Shown here: piece by piece, positions 1-8,172 of the stretch
How positions within the stretch are numbered: position 1 is the first letter of the stretch
Layout of the letters: each line of letters opens with the position of its first letter
Source: Candidatus Scybalocola fimicaballi
GTDB taxonomy: Bacteria; Bacteroidota; Bacteroidia; Bacteroidales; Paludibacteraceae
Length of the DNA stretch: 18,428 bases
Direction: 5' to 3'
NCBI GenBank assembly: GCA_002317115.1
Contig: DCIP01000015.1
Coordinates: forward strand, 1 to 18,428
Made by a program: the position numbers and the translations under genes
Notes under the pieces: model-generated
Told to the model about the DNA's origin: nothing
The model's database searches: none
What the model saw: only the letters and a program-made list of their open reading frames with translations

Positions 1-1487
1 CTCCATGTGCCAGTGTAGTCGGCAGAGATAGAGTGGTCGGCATTCAGACGCATAGTGCCTGGTTTGTTGCATACAAGTTTAGCGTAGTCGACGGCATTAT
101 GTGTAAGCACAGTGTATTCGCCCATGATATCCTGGTCTTTGTACACAGTGTCTTTGTTTGTGTACTCTCCAAGTCGTGTCTCAAATGGAGCGACGAGTGG
201 CCAACCGTCTGAAGCGAACACCATAGGATGGCTCTCAACGTGGTGCCAGCCATAACCGTTGCCTGTGTTGTCTTTCACATGATAGATGACGTAGCATTTG
301 CCGTCTTCGTCCATCAACGCTGAGTTATGTCCTTGTGCTGTCTGTCCACCTCCCACTTGGTTGTAGTCGGTGATGTTCTTGTTGTTTGTCCACCATCCCC
401 ACGAGTAGTTCTGCATCAACGACACTCCGTAAGTGACGTTGTTGCCATAGTTAGGATAGATGGCTCTGTCGAAAACTGCGTCGTCGCCAGTGACATCTTT
501 ATATGGGCCAGTGATTTTATCACTTCTGAATAATCGCATGTTGTAGCCTCCTTCTGGAGAATAGAATCCATACGACATGAATAGGTAGTAGTAGCCTTTG
601 CCGTCGCCATCCTTCATATATTCAATATATGGTCCTTCGCCGCTGACGTAATATCCTCCGGCGATATGCACTCCCATATACACATCGTAGCGTAGTCGTT
701 TGTTATCCCAAACCGCACCGTCGACAGGATTATAACCATAATTATATGAGTAGTCACGAAGTCCTGTCTTGTTGTCAAGTTTTAGCACGAAGATTCCTCC
801 GCTCCACGATCCATAAATCAGCCACAACTGTCCGTTTTCATCGTAGGTTACGTTTGGATCGATACAGCTTGAACCGTACATTCCGCCCCAACCACCGTCG
901 GTATAATATCTATTAGGGATAGTGCTTTGTCCTGTCACTTTTTTGAAGTCGTTGTTTCCGGCTCCACTTGATTTGCTGTCCATTCCACCGAACACTACCG
1001 ATCCGACTCTCTGGTATGGACCTTCAATCTTATCGCTGGAAAGCATACAAATGCTGCTCATCCAGTCGTCGCCATTGATAGAGTAGTACATACACCATTT
1101 CTTCATGTCTTTGTTCCAGATGATATCAGCGGCCCAAAGATTCTCTCTTAGCTTGGTAGGGTTGTTGTTCCAACCTGACCATGTTGTGTTTTCTCCAAAC
1201 ACTGAGCAAAGATCATTTGTTACTTTGCCGTTTACTGCGAATGATGGAGTGAAGGCAGTCCAGTCGTGCATATCTTTAGAATATGCTGCACCAAGCTGCG
1301 TACCCATTATATAATAGTATTTGGTACGGTCGCCGTTCGCACTCTGCTCTGGATAGCTATTGTCCTGAGCGTCTTTATAAACTATGATGATTGACGGGTC
1401 GTGGACTGGTACCTGACCTGCCCAAATCTTCTCTATCAGGATTGTCCCAATAAGAATGACGAGCATGATTTTAATAAAATCCTTCAT
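1..1487 (-). CDS. GH43 family glycoside hydrolase, probable endo-arabinanase (3' end outside window)
   Basis: Exported five-bladed beta-propeller glycosidase, most likely cleaving alpha-1,5-arabinan side chains of pectin. I translated 495 codons from the ATG at 1487; the reading frame is open to the left edge, so the C-terminus is missing. Residues 1-24 form a signal peptide. The three GH43 acidic residues are visible: the base in VHDPSII (D30), the pKa-modulating Asp in SCIDPNVTYDE (D210), and the acid in SGEGPYIEY (E284). The GHNS motif (H387) matches the metal-coordinating His of GH43 arabinanases. From about residue 435 a second beta-rich domain begins, resembling the C-terminal domain of endo-arabinanases. 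The neighbouring upstream gene is a pectate lyase on the same strand, which supports a role in pectin breakdown. The exact substrate (arabinan versus arabinoxylan) is inferred. Confidence 0.9.
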   Translation of the reverse strand, partial: MKDFIKIMLVILIGTILIEKIWAGQVPVHDPSIIIVYKDAQDNSYPEQSANGDRTKYYYIMGTQLGAAYSKDMHDWTAFTPSFAVNGKVTNDLCSVFGENTTWSGWNNNPTKLRENLWAADIIWNKDMKKWCMYYSINGDDWMSSICMLSSDKIEGPYQRVGSVVFGGMDSKSSGAGNNDFKKVTGQSTIPNRYYTDGGWGGMYGSSCIDPNVTYDENGQLWLIYGSWSGGIFVLKLDNKTGLRDYSYNYGYNPVDGAVWDNKRLRYDVYMGVHIAGGYYVSGEGPYIEYMKDGDGKGYYYLFMSYGFYSPEGGYNMRLFRSDKITGPYKDVTGDDAVFDRAIYPNYGNNVTYGVSLMQNYSWGWWTNNKNITDYNQVGGGQTAQGHNSALMDEDGKCYVIYHVKDNTGNGYGWHHVESHPMVFASDGWPLVAPFETRLGEYTNKDTVYKDQDIMGEYTVLTHNAVDYAKLVCNKPGTMRLNADHSISADYTGTW

Positions 1488-1500
1488 AATAAATCCTTTA

Positions 1501-1528
1501 AGTTGTAAAAAGCGAGAGTTGTAAAAAG
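1501..1528. repeat. 12-bp direct repeat
   Basis: AGTTGTAAAAAG occurs at 1501-1512 and again at 1517-1528, a 16-bp period, in the gap between the pectate lyase and GH43 genes. A near-identical word also sits beside the M48 protease stop codon on the minus strand (11134-11145). Confidence 0.7.
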
Positions 1529-1556
1529 TGGGCAAATAGAGAATCCTATTTGCCCA
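1529..1556 (-). terminator. Hairpin between pectate lyase and GH43 genes
   Basis: A perfect 11-bp inverted repeat (TGGGCAAATAG / CTATTTGCCCA) with a 6-nt loop lies 40 nt beyond the pectate lyase stop. Read on the minus strand it is followed by CTTTTT, as in an intrinsic terminator. On the same strand TTTG, 20 nt, then TCTATTTG resembles the Bacteroidota promoter pattern, so the hairpin may overlap a separate GH43 promoter. Confidence 0.65.
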
Positions 1557-1596
1557 TTAGCAAATTTATCTAAAATCTAAACTCAAAAATCTGAAC

Positions 1597-3528
1597 TTAT
1601 TTCTTAATCACCTTCTTAGTAATGACTTTGTTTGAAGTTGTGATTCTGACGATGTAAATGTCATTATTTAGATTAGAGCAGTCGACGGAAATGTGGCCCG
1701 ATTGATTCTCGATACTCATTTCGATCTGTCCTGTCAACGTGATGATTTCGATTCTTGATGCTGTCTCATTTGCAAGATAAATGTCCAAATTACCACTTAT
1801 TGCAGATGAAATCACGATTGTTTCGTTGTTTTTCTCATTAATTGAAGTTGGATCGTTGATGACGGATATCAAACCATTCTTGACAATCTCTGTCAATCCA
1901 CCGATTGTCTTGGCACTCCAAGCGTAGTTTCCTGTATCGGAAGGTGTTCCGCTTACATAGATTGTATCGTTGACTGTTTTTGTCTCGACTCCGTTTGGAA
2001 GTCCTGCAAACTCCACGCTATTGCAGTTTGTGAAGTAAACAGAGAATGGTGTAATTGCGTCTCCCAAGATGATATTCTCCTGATTCAATGCGTTCTCATC
2101 GCTGATTGTCAACGTAGGATTGCCAGAGAATCCGTTTTTAGTGACTGTGATGCAACCGCTCTTAGAAGCGTTGTTCTCAGCCCCTACAGTTGTGATTGTG
2201 AAGTTGAAAATTCCGAATTCAGTTGGTTTACCACTGATTGTCACTTTCTTTGAACTCTTGTCGATGCTTGAGCTTACTCCGTTTGGCAAACCTTTCACCT
2301 CAACGTCGTTGGCGTTTGTCCATGTATATCCGAAACTTGCGATTGATTCGCCCAATTCGATAGTCTGTTTGCTTGAACCTGAACCAGTCTTTGTGATAAC
2401 TGGATCTCCCACAACTGGGTCTGGAGTAGGATTTGGATCAGGAGTGACTACCGAACCACCTCCGCAAATGCTTCCTACAACGCCTTTGCCTTCAACTACA
2501 TTAAGTGTTGCACCAGCACCGTTGCATGCTGTTAGCACTGATTCCACCTGATTAGCTGCGATCTTCTTCCAATTATTAGAATATGAGTTTGACGGATTGA
2601 ATGAGCAGCTTCTTACTGAAGATGAACCTGAGATGTTCTTAGTGTAGCAGTCTACCAATACTCCTCCTGATTGTTTTGAATTATCATAGTCTGCAATCGG
2701 ATTCTTAACTCCGATGAATGCGCTCTTCTCGATGTAGCACTGAGCCTCCTGACCTGCAGCGACGCAGTAGTTGGCAACCGAACTGTTCCATAGACAGTTT
2801 ACAAGGTGAACCTGGCCAAATCTCACGCGTGGCATACGCTCACGGCAACCTTCTCCCCACCAGCAGCAAACGAATGTAGTGCGTAGTTTTCCACGGTCGT
2901 TTGTATAAGAGTCGCTTGATCCCCAAAGGTTAGTGTAACGGTGGTCGTTTGATCCACCAGATCCACCAGCCATAGGAGATTTTAGGTAGTGGAACTTACA
3001 CCATGAAACGCAGATGTTGTCTGACTGCTTCTTGCAGTCGAAATTACCGTCGACACCATCCTGGAAATCGCAATGGTCAACCCACATGTTTTGGCAGTTC
3101 TCAAAACATAGATTATCGTTTCCATCGCAATCGTAAGCTCCTGCACTCTTGAATGTGACGTTGCGCATGATGATGTTTTTGCAACTCTTGAAATAAAGGA
3201 TACCAGTTGCACTTGCTGTAGTGCGCTGCTCACTGTAAAGGTATGAACCAGGCAATCCTAAAATTGTCTTGTCTGATTGGCTGCTCACAGAGAACATCGA
3301 ATTGAACTTGATTGCTCCTTTTATATATATAGTCAATTTGCCGCTTGTCTTCAAAGCATTCTGCAACTCACTCAATGTAGATACAGTCACACTTGAACCA
3401 CCTGCACCTCCTGTTGTGGCAGCACCAAAACCAAGAGGAGCATTAGCGTCGTATTCTGAAAGCTGAGCATTGGCTACAAAAGCCGACAGCCAGAACAATG
3501 TCGTAAATAGTAAAGTTTTTAGTCTCAT
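1597..3528 (-). CDS. Secreted pectate lyase (PL1) with two Ig-like domains and T9SS sorting domain
   Basis: Calcium-dependent beta-elimination of polygalacturonate, outside the cell or on its surface. Using the ATG at 3528 (a TTG lies two codons upstream) the protein has 643 residues. Residues 1-22 are a signal peptide ending ANAQ. The PL1 parallel beta-helix spans about 25-350 and carries WVDHCDF (149-155), VSWCKF (174-179) and the RERMPRVRFG block (229-238). Its RxPxxR spacing points to R231 as catalytic Arg and R236 as a substrate Arg. A Pro/Asp linker (about 362-375) leads to two Ig-like domains (about 377-462 and 470-555), each with a GLPNGV motif. Residues about 570-643 form a type A T9SS domain ending in DIYIVRITT and KKVIKK. 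The sorting domain implies outer-membrane translocation by T9SS. Many cysteines lie in the helix core. Confidence 0.94.
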   Translation of the reverse strand: MRLKTLLFTTLFWLSAFVANAQLSEYDANAPLGFGAATTGGAGGSSVTVSTLSELQNALKTSGKLTIYIKGAIKFNSMFSVSSQSDKTILGLPGSYLYSEQRTTASATGILYFKSCKNIIMRNVTFKSAGAYDCDGNDNLCFENCQNMWVDHCDFQDGVDGNFDCKKQSDNICVSWCKFHYLKSPMAGGSGGSNDHRYTNLWGSSDSYTNDRGKLRTTFVCCWWGEGCRERMPRVRFGQVHLVNCLWNSSVANYCVAAGQEAQCYIEKSAFIGVKNPIADYDNSKQSGGVLVDCYTKNISGSSSVRSCSFNPSNSYSNNWKKIAANQVESVLTACNGAGATLNVVEGKGVVGSICGGGSVVTPDPNPTPDPVVGDPVITKTGSGSSKQTIELGESIASFGYTWTNANDVEVKGLPNGVSSSIDKSSKKVTISGKPTEFGIFNFTITTVGAENNASKSGCITVTKNGFSGNPTLTISDENALNQENIILGDAITPFSVYFTNCNSVEFAGLPNGVETKTVNDTIYVSGTPSDTGNYAWSAKTIGGLTEIVKNGLISVINDPTSINEKNNETIVISSAISGNLDIYLANETASRIEIITLTGQIEMSIENQSGHISVDCSNLNNDIYIVRITTSNKVITKKVIKK

Positions 3529-3682
3529 ACGCAATTAATTTTAAGTAAGGCTTTACAATGTGTATTGCCCGATTAGTTTGATAATGTGTGTTGATTTCGT
3601 ATAGTGCAAAATTCGTGATTATATCTGAAAAAACGATGAAAATGAGTATATTGTTAGGGTGGTATTAGTATTTTGATGGGGG

Positions 3683-3699
3683 ATATTTGTAACAAATAT
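3683..3699. promoter_or_regulatory. Candidate operator palindrome
   Basis: ATATTTGT-A-ACAAATAT is a perfect 8-1-8 inverted repeat, 155 bp upstream of the pectate lyase start. Its odd-centred symmetry fits a dimeric regulator site, but no regulator is encoded nearby, so the role is inferred only. Confidence 0.35.
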
Positions 3700-3874
3700 G
3701 GTAGATGAAATTTATTGTTTATTGATAGTCAATGGCTTGGAACTGGATGATAATTACTATATTTAGAATATGATGTTGAAAAAATAGAATAACCCTATTT
3801 TTGTATACCGTTAAAAAAACTAAAATTGAATGTTAAATAGAGAAAAAAGCGGTGATGGTGTTTGCCTTTTATCT

Positions 3875-3882
3875 TATATTTG
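3875..3882 (+). promoter_or_regulatory. -7 promoter box of beta-propeller gene
   Basis: TATATTTG matches the Bacteroidota TAnnTTTG -7 box and lies 29 nt before the ATG at 3912. No clear TTTG is seen at the -33 position. Confidence 0.55.
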
Positions 3883-3911
3883 TATCAAAACTAAATTAAA
3901 GCGAAATAACA

Positions 3912-5765
3912 ATGAGAGGAATTTTTACAGCCACAGTGTTGGCTTTGGCAGCTCTTGCACATGCTCAGACAGTAGCATGGGAAGCACCCGTAAATGGTAA
4001 GGCAGAACGAATCTTCTTCAACGGATTCACACAGACTCCAATTGTAGAGATGAGTGATAATTTCGTCGGTGTCGACGCAGAGAAGAGTGCAACTGCATGG
4101 ACAGTTCAGAAGGCAAAAGGAAACGAGAACTTGAAGAAGGCAGCAAAGGTTGCAGCGTTGACTGGAAACAGCAATGAGGCAAGCATGATGAACAAGTTTG
4201 AGAAGGAAGTTTACCAGGAGGTTGAATGGACTCAGTTTGTTTTTGTTGGAGACAAGGTTATCGACGTCGTAACTGGTGAGACTATTATCGACGGTGTTCG
4301 TGAGATTCAGGCAAGCGATATCATCCCAGAGTTGAACATTGCGCTTGTTCGTATCGACGGTACAGATAAGAATGTGTCACTTCACGCAATTGATATTGAG
4401 TCTAACAAGGTTCTTTGGAAGATGCCGTTGCCAAAACCAAAGAAGGCTATCGCAGCTAACCTACTTCTTGATAAGAAGATGGCTCAGTGCAGACCTGGTA
4501 TTTCTGCTGACGGTAATGTCATTTATGGTTTTGACCAGTTCCTATACCTTCTTGACGCAAAGACAGGTAATAAGAAGTGGGAGAACCTATCAAAGCCAGA
4601 GTTGTATTTGATCGACAATACTAACAAGTATATCTTCTCAATCGAGAGCGGTATGAAGAAGGTTCACTTGGTAGATGCTAAGACAGGTAAGGATGTTTGG
4701 GCTCAGCCTATGAAACTTTCAGCTCCATTCGCTGACCTTATCCAGATTGACAACACTCAGGCAATCATCGCTTCTGATGTTGATGTAAACATCATTGATA
4801 TCAAGGCAGGTAATAAGAAGTGGAAGAAGAATTTTACAGCACCTTTCTTTAAGAATGCAGAGCTAACAAAAGAAGGTGTTCGTATCAGCTACGGTAACAA
4901 GATCCAGATGGTTAACAAGTCAACAGGTGAGAAGGTTTGGAAGAAGCCAATCGAACTTGAGGATGTAGATGAAGCTAAGTCACCACAGGTTGAGAAACAG
5001 TATAACAATACATTCATCATCCTAACTAACAACCGTTTGGTGGTTTACGATAAGGAGACAAACAAGCGTAAGTTCAAGCTAAATCTTGATCCTACAGACC
5101 GTGTCGCTTTTGACCATGCAACAAACAAGATCGTAGCATTGAGCGGAAAGAAAGTTTACGTCATCGATCCAGATGGTGATGCTAAGTTGCCAGCAGTTGT
5201 AACAAAGGTTGACGATGCTTCAACAATCTCAGGACTTAAGGTTTCAGACAACGGTTACTTCATCTACGGAGCTAAGGAGTATGTCATGATCGACAAGAAC
5301 AAGAATGTGACAGCTCAGAAGGTATATCCTCAGTTGAAGACTGGTCGTGGTGCTAATGCAGCTCTACTTGCAGCATCTATATACAATGGAATCAAGAGCA
5401 CAAAGGTTACTGTTACTGATGCTAATGGAAACGTAGTGGCAGAGGGTGGAGTATTCTGTTCTGCTGCAGAGGCTGATCAAGCAGCTCGTGCTTCTAAGGC
5501 TCAAAGCGATCTACGTCACAAGCTAAAGGATAACGAGAAGGCTAAGAAGGCAGTTAAAGCAAGTGAGGATCTTTCTGTATTCTTGACATCAGAGAAAGTC
5601 AACGGAGAAGAGTTGGTTCAGTTGGCTGTTGTAGACCAGAATACAGGTAAGGAAGTTAAGACATTCCGTTTGAGCGACGATAAGAATGTTGTTTATGAGA
5701 TTGACTTCAATTCAAATACTGTTTATGCAGTAGACGGAGGTAAGTTGAAAGCAATCAAGTACTAA
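3912..5765 (+). CDS. Exported PQQ-type beta-propeller repeat protein
   Basis: Residues 1-18 are a signal peptide ending AHAQ, so the 617-residue protein is exported, probably to the periplasm. The body shows recurring strand-turn-strand units typical of PQQ/quinoprotein-like propellers: DIESNKVLW (161-169), DAKTGNKKW (215-223), DAKTGKDVW (255-263), DIKAGNKKW (296-304) and NKSTGEKVW (335-343), with weaker copies after. A charged Lys/Ala-rich helical stretch follows near 510-550 before the last blades. No PQQ-dehydrogenase catalytic domain or metal-ligand pattern is evident, so this is more likely a scaffold or binding protein than a dehydrogenase. Codon use looks strongly biased (AAG, GTT, CGT), suggesting high expression. 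It is a single-gene unit with its own promoter and terminator. The function is not known. Confidence 0.8.
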   Translation: MRGIFTATVLALAALAHAQTVAWEAPVNGKAERIFFNGFTQTPIVEMSDNFVGVDAEKSATAWTVQKAKGNENLKKAAKVAALTGNSNEASMMNKFEKEVYQEVEWTQFVFVGDKVIDVVTGETIIDGVREIQASDIIPELNIALVRIDGTDKNVSLHAIDIESNKVLWKMPLPKPKKAIAANLLLDKKMAQCRPGISADGNVIYGFDQFLYLLDAKTGNKKWENLSKPELYLIDNTNKYIFSIESGMKKVHLVDAKTGKDVWAQPMKLSAPFADLIQIDNTQAIIASDVDVNIIDIKAGNKKWKKNFTAPFFKNAELTKEGVRISYGNKIQMVNKSTGEKVWKKPIELEDVDEAKSPQVEKQYNNTFIILTNNRLVVYDKETNKRKFKLNLDPTDRVAFDHATNKIVALSGKKVYVIDPDGDAKLPAVVTKVDDASTISGLKVSDNGYFIYGAKEYVMIDKNKNVTAQKVYPQLKTGRGANAALLAASIYNGIKSTKVTVTDANGNVVAEGGVFCSAAEADQAARASKAQSDLRHKLKDNEKAKKAVKASEDLSVFLTSEKVNGEELVQLAVVDQNTGKEVKTFRLSDDKNVVYEIDFNSNTVYAVDGGKLKAIKY

Positions 5766-5798
5766 TCCTGCTTATCGATAATAAACTAATCGAAAATA

Positions 5799-5830
5799 TA
5801 GAGGGTGTATCAAATCTGATACACCCTCTA
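5799..5830 (+). terminator. Strong bidirectional intrinsic terminator
   Basis: A perfect 14-bp stem (TAGAGGGTGTATCA / TGATACACCCTCTA) with an AATC loop is followed on the plus strand by ATTTTTTATT. It starts 34 nt after the propeller stop codon. On the minus strand TATATTTT follows the stem, so it probably also ends the convergent ybaK-side transcript. Confidence 0.93.
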
Positions 5831-5871
5831 ATTTTTTATTAAGATAGGAAATAAAAATGTGGCTTATGCCT

Positions 5872-6360
5872 TTATTCCTCTACGATTATATCTTCAATTT
5901 TGGCTCCCACCGTCGCTACCAAATCATTAGGTGCGCATTTGATTTGTAATCCACGTACTCCTGCAGAAACATAGACGTATTCGTGGTCTGTCACTGTTTT
6001 GTGGAAGAATGTAGGGAAGGGTTTCTTCATTCCAAGTGGGCAGCAACCACCACGTATGTAACCGGTTGTGGGTAGCAGCTCCTTCATCGGAATCAAATCA
6101 CAGTTCTTATTGCCCGACACTTTTGCCGCTTTTTTCAAATCAACTGTCTTGTCTCCCGGAATGACGCAGACGAAGTGTCCTGTCTTGTCTCCTTTAAGCA
6201 CAAGTGTCTTGAAGACGCAGTTGATATCCTCGCCGAGTTGAGCCACAATATGTTGTGCACTCAAATCGTTCTCATCCACTTCGTAGGGGATAAGGTCGTA
6301 TTTCACTTTATTGCGGTCGAGAATACGAGCCGCGTTTGTCTTATTTATTTTCGTTGCCAT
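5872..6360 (-). CDS. ybaK: YbaK/EbsC-family aminoacyl-tRNA deacylase
   Basis: This 162-residue protein has the length and motifs of YbaK, the trans-editing enzyme that hydrolyses mischarged Cys-tRNA(Pro), and related small substrates, in the cytoplasm. The VFKTLVLKG segment carries the conserved catalytic-pocket Lys (K51). The GYIRGGCCPLG loop (100-110) is the family signature of the substrate pocket, and the N-terminal block KTNAARILDRNKVKYDLIPYEV is also typical. Its ATG at 6360 overlaps the last 20 nt of the upstream exonuclease gene, implying translational coupling. It is the last gene of the minus-strand run and ends at the shared hairpin. The exact tRNA specificity (YbaK-like or a relative) cannot be settled from sequence alone. 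Confidence 0.92.
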   Translation of the reverse strand: MATKINKTNAARILDRNKVKYDLIPYEVDENDLSAQHIVAQLGEDINCVFKTLVLKGDKTGHFVCVIPGDKTVDLKKAAKVSGNKNCDLIPMKELLPTTGYIRGGCCPLGMKKPFPTFFHKTVTDHEYVYVSAGVRGLQIKCAPNDLVATVGAKIEDIIVEE

Positions 6361-7099
6361 TGTTTTCTATACGTGTACCGTCTGGGTTGAATGTTGTTGA
6401 ATATACGTTTTCATCAGGTAAAATGTCTTCTCCGACGATTCTTAGATAAACCTGTGTTGTGGCGCGTACATCTTTTTCGCAGTAGAATGCGATTCTGTCG
6501 AGATTCTTCTCTTTGTAGTAGACTTCCGCCACCTGGCTTCCGTCGATATCGTCCTTTGGTGTTGTGATGCCAAACAATGCACAAAGCAATTTAAGCTGGA
6601 CTGAATGTCTTGTGTCGCCACATCTCCACAATTCCATAGTGTCAATCCACTTCATCTCCCATGGTTTCTTACCTGCTGTCTGAAGTTCAACTGGTAATGG
6701 AATGTTGTTGATTATCATTCGTCTGGCAATGAATGGCAAGTCGAATGATTTTGAATTGTGTCCGCAAAGAGCCAAATCACCGTGAACGAAAGCAGATGTC
6801 TGGTTGACGATACCTGCAAATCCCATCAAAAGTTCTTTTTCGTCGTCGGAATAGAATGATTTGATGCGAAGATGACGTTTGCCATCTTTCAAATGTAGCA
6901 AGCCGACGGAGATGCAGACAATCTTTCCGAATTCTGCGTATAGTCCGCCTCGTTGGTTAATCTCTTCTTCTGTAAGATCTTCCTCTGTTTTTGTCACTTT
7001 CTCGATGAAAAGGTGACGTAGATCTTCTGGAATCTCCTCAAGTTTTGATGCCATTGGCACTGTTTCAATGTCTAGAAACAGGATGTTTTCACTTCTCAT
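6341..7099 (-). CDS. Predicted 3'-5' exonuclease, PolB-exonuclease-like (DEDDy)
   Basis: Cytoplasmic nuclease with an RNase H-like fold, of the family annotated as related to the exonuclease domain of PolB. From the ATG at 7099 it has 252 residues. An upstream GTG at 7138 would overlap the preceding gene and adds no conserved sequence. All three exonuclease motifs are visible: Exo I in LFLDIETVP (D10, E12), Exo II in GHNSKSFDLPF (N115, D120), and the Exo III tyrosine type in YCEKD (Y206, D210). The protein is a stand-alone exonuclease with no polymerase domain. It starts 13 nt after the stop of the UspA-like gene and overlaps ybaK by 20 nt, so the three genes look like one operon. The role (proofreading, repair or RNA processing) is not known. 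Confidence 0.9.
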   Translation of the reverse strand: MRSENILFLDIETVPMASKLEEIPEDLRHLFIEKVTKTEEDLTEEEINQRGGLYAEFGKIVCISVGLLHLKDGKRHLRIKSFYSDDEKELLMGFAGIVNQTSAFVHGDLALCGHNSKSFDLPFIARRMIINNIPLPVELQTAGKKPWEMKWIDTMELWRCGDTRHSVQLKLLCALFGITTPKDDIDGSQVAEVYYKEKNLDRIAFYCEKDVRATTQVYLRIVGEDILPDENVYSTTFNPDGTRIENNGNENK

Positions 7100-7112
7100 T
7101 TTTTGTACTTTT

Positions 7113-7886
7113 TTATCCGCAAAGTGAATACAGATCACCTCTTGGATTGATTAACATTACTGGTATATTGCTTTTTTTCAATACTTTTTGTTCTTTCGGT
7201 CCGAACACGATATCATCCAAACCGTAATCGCGTGATGCACTGCATATTAACAAGTCTGCTTCCAATTCAGCGGATTTTTCCACTGCCTCAAACTCGATTT
7301 TGAAACTATCTTTAGTGGCTTCGACACGTGAATGTTCCACTCCTGCGTGGTCGAGTAGAGTAGCGATGGCCTCCGTCGTCTCCTTGGCTTTTGAACCGTA
7401 GTCTTTGGCTGTCATTAGCATGATCTTGGATTTGAAGAAACGTCCAAAACTTGATGAAAACGGTCCTTTTTCACGCTCTTCGATCAAATAGTTGACGGGC
7501 ACAAGGATTTTGTCAAAAGCAATCTTCTGACCTGGTTTACAGAAGAAATATGGTGTGCGGAGCTCTCTGCAGATCTTCAACATCTTGCGAATGCTGGATT
7601 TTGGTGTGATTTCAAACACGAGCATTGATGCCTCAGCAGCTTCAATTGTGGATGTGAATTCAGACTCACTTTCAATGACGGTAGTGTCGGCATTGATGGA
7701 TTTCTCAGTCAATTTTGCTTTATACGCATCTAAATGCTTTTGGCAAATATCCACGTTTGATTCGCTATTGGCAATAGAGAGCAGACATATCTCTTTCGAG
7801 TATGTGTCCGACAATTTTTTTGCCATCTCTATCGCTGTATCTGGTTGGTAATCGCCTTCGACCACCACAAAAACTTGCTGCTTCAA
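7113..7886 (-). CDS. Tandem universal stress protein (UspA family)
   Basis: A 257-residue protein made of two Usp-like alpha/beta halves (about 1-125 and 126-257). The second opens with FDKILVPVN and closes with a hydrophobic strand, IPVMLINP. The canonical Usp ATP-binding pattern GxxG-9x-G(S/T) is only partly present (VFGPKEQKVLKKS lacks the second Gly-rich part), so nucleotide binding is uncertain. The best start is a TTG at 7886. There is no in-frame ATG between it and the upstream stop, and the first in-frame ATG would delete about 20 residues of the first beta-alpha unit. An out-of-frame ATG-ATT-TGA ends across the TTG. The gene is followed after 13 nt by the exonuclease gene. Usp proteins generally act in stress survival; the specific role here is unknown. 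Confidence 0.82.
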   Translation of the reverse strand: MKQQVFVVVEGDYQPDTAIEMAKKLSDTYSKEICLLSIANSESNVDICQKHLDAYKAKLTEKSINADTTVIESESEFTSTIEAAEASMLVFEITPKSSIRKMLKICRELRTPYFFCKPGQKIAFDKILVPVNYLIEEREKGPFSSSFGRFFKSKIMLMTAKDYGSKAKETTEAIATLLDHAGVEHSRVEATKDSFKIEFEAVEKSAELEADLLICSASRDYGLDDIVFGPKEQKVLKKSNIPVMLINPRGDLYSLCG

Positions 7887-7953
7887 ATCATTGATAGTTA
7901 AAAGTTAATATTTTATGTTGCCTATCTATTAGTGAGTTATGTAAAAATTATCT

Positions 7954-8172
7954 CTAATGTGAAGAATCAAATTCTTCTTTTAATATATCAAAATTATAGA
8001 CAGCACTTTGATAATAAAGAGTTGTTTGTGGATCTTCTATCTTAGCAAATGTTTGAGATTTATATAACTTATCCAATGCTTCTATTGAACTAAGATGATA
8101 TTCTTCCATTATCATTGGCACTAGATCTTCACAAAGAGTTTCTATTAGGAATTGTCTATCTTCTTTTGTCAT
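7954..8172 (-). CDS. Small helical protein, third gene of DUF3990 cassette
   Basis: A 72-residue acidic, probably all-helical cytoplasmic protein of unknown function. Its ATG at 8172 overlaps the TGA of the DUF3990 gene in an ATGA junction, so it is translationally coupled. An ungapped by-eye alignment of its HLSSIEALDKLYKS...FDIL part with the first cassette gene's SISNAFAYNYLLKY...VDDM part gives nine identities in 39 positions, so the two flanking proteins may be distant homologues. Small genes coupled to a predicted ADP-ribosyltransferase often encode an antitoxin or partner, but here that is inference. The local DNA looks more AT-rich than its neighbours. A 67-nt gap separates it from the downstream UspA-like gene. 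Confidence 0.75.
   Translation of the reverse strand: MTKEDRQFLIETLCEDLVPMIMEEYHLSSIEALDKLYKSQTFAKIEDPQTTLYYQSAVYNFDILKEEFDSSH

Larger units (their letters stand above)
3529..3911. other. AT-rich divergent intergenic region
   Basis: This 383-bp gap separates the divergent pectate lyase and beta-propeller genes and has no supportable gene. It holds a 17-bp palindrome at 3683-3699, an 8-bp inverted repeat AAAAATAG/CTATTTTT at 3780-3802 that overlaps a TATTTTTG box (3796-3803), and the likely promoter of the plus-strand gene near 3875. I found no good -7 box for the pectate lyase. Confidence 0.6.

Noticed and set aside
2120..2551. 143-residue open frame antisense to the pectate lyase
   Set aside because: It is the mirror of the Ig-like and linker coding region; the sense frame has clear domains, a signal peptide and a T9SS end, and this frame has no motif or promoter.
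3796..3803. TATTTTTG box as a second promoter for the propeller gene
   Set aside because: It lies 108 nt upstream of the ATG and its TTG partner is only 17 nt away, below the usual 19-21 spacing; the box at 3875 fits better.
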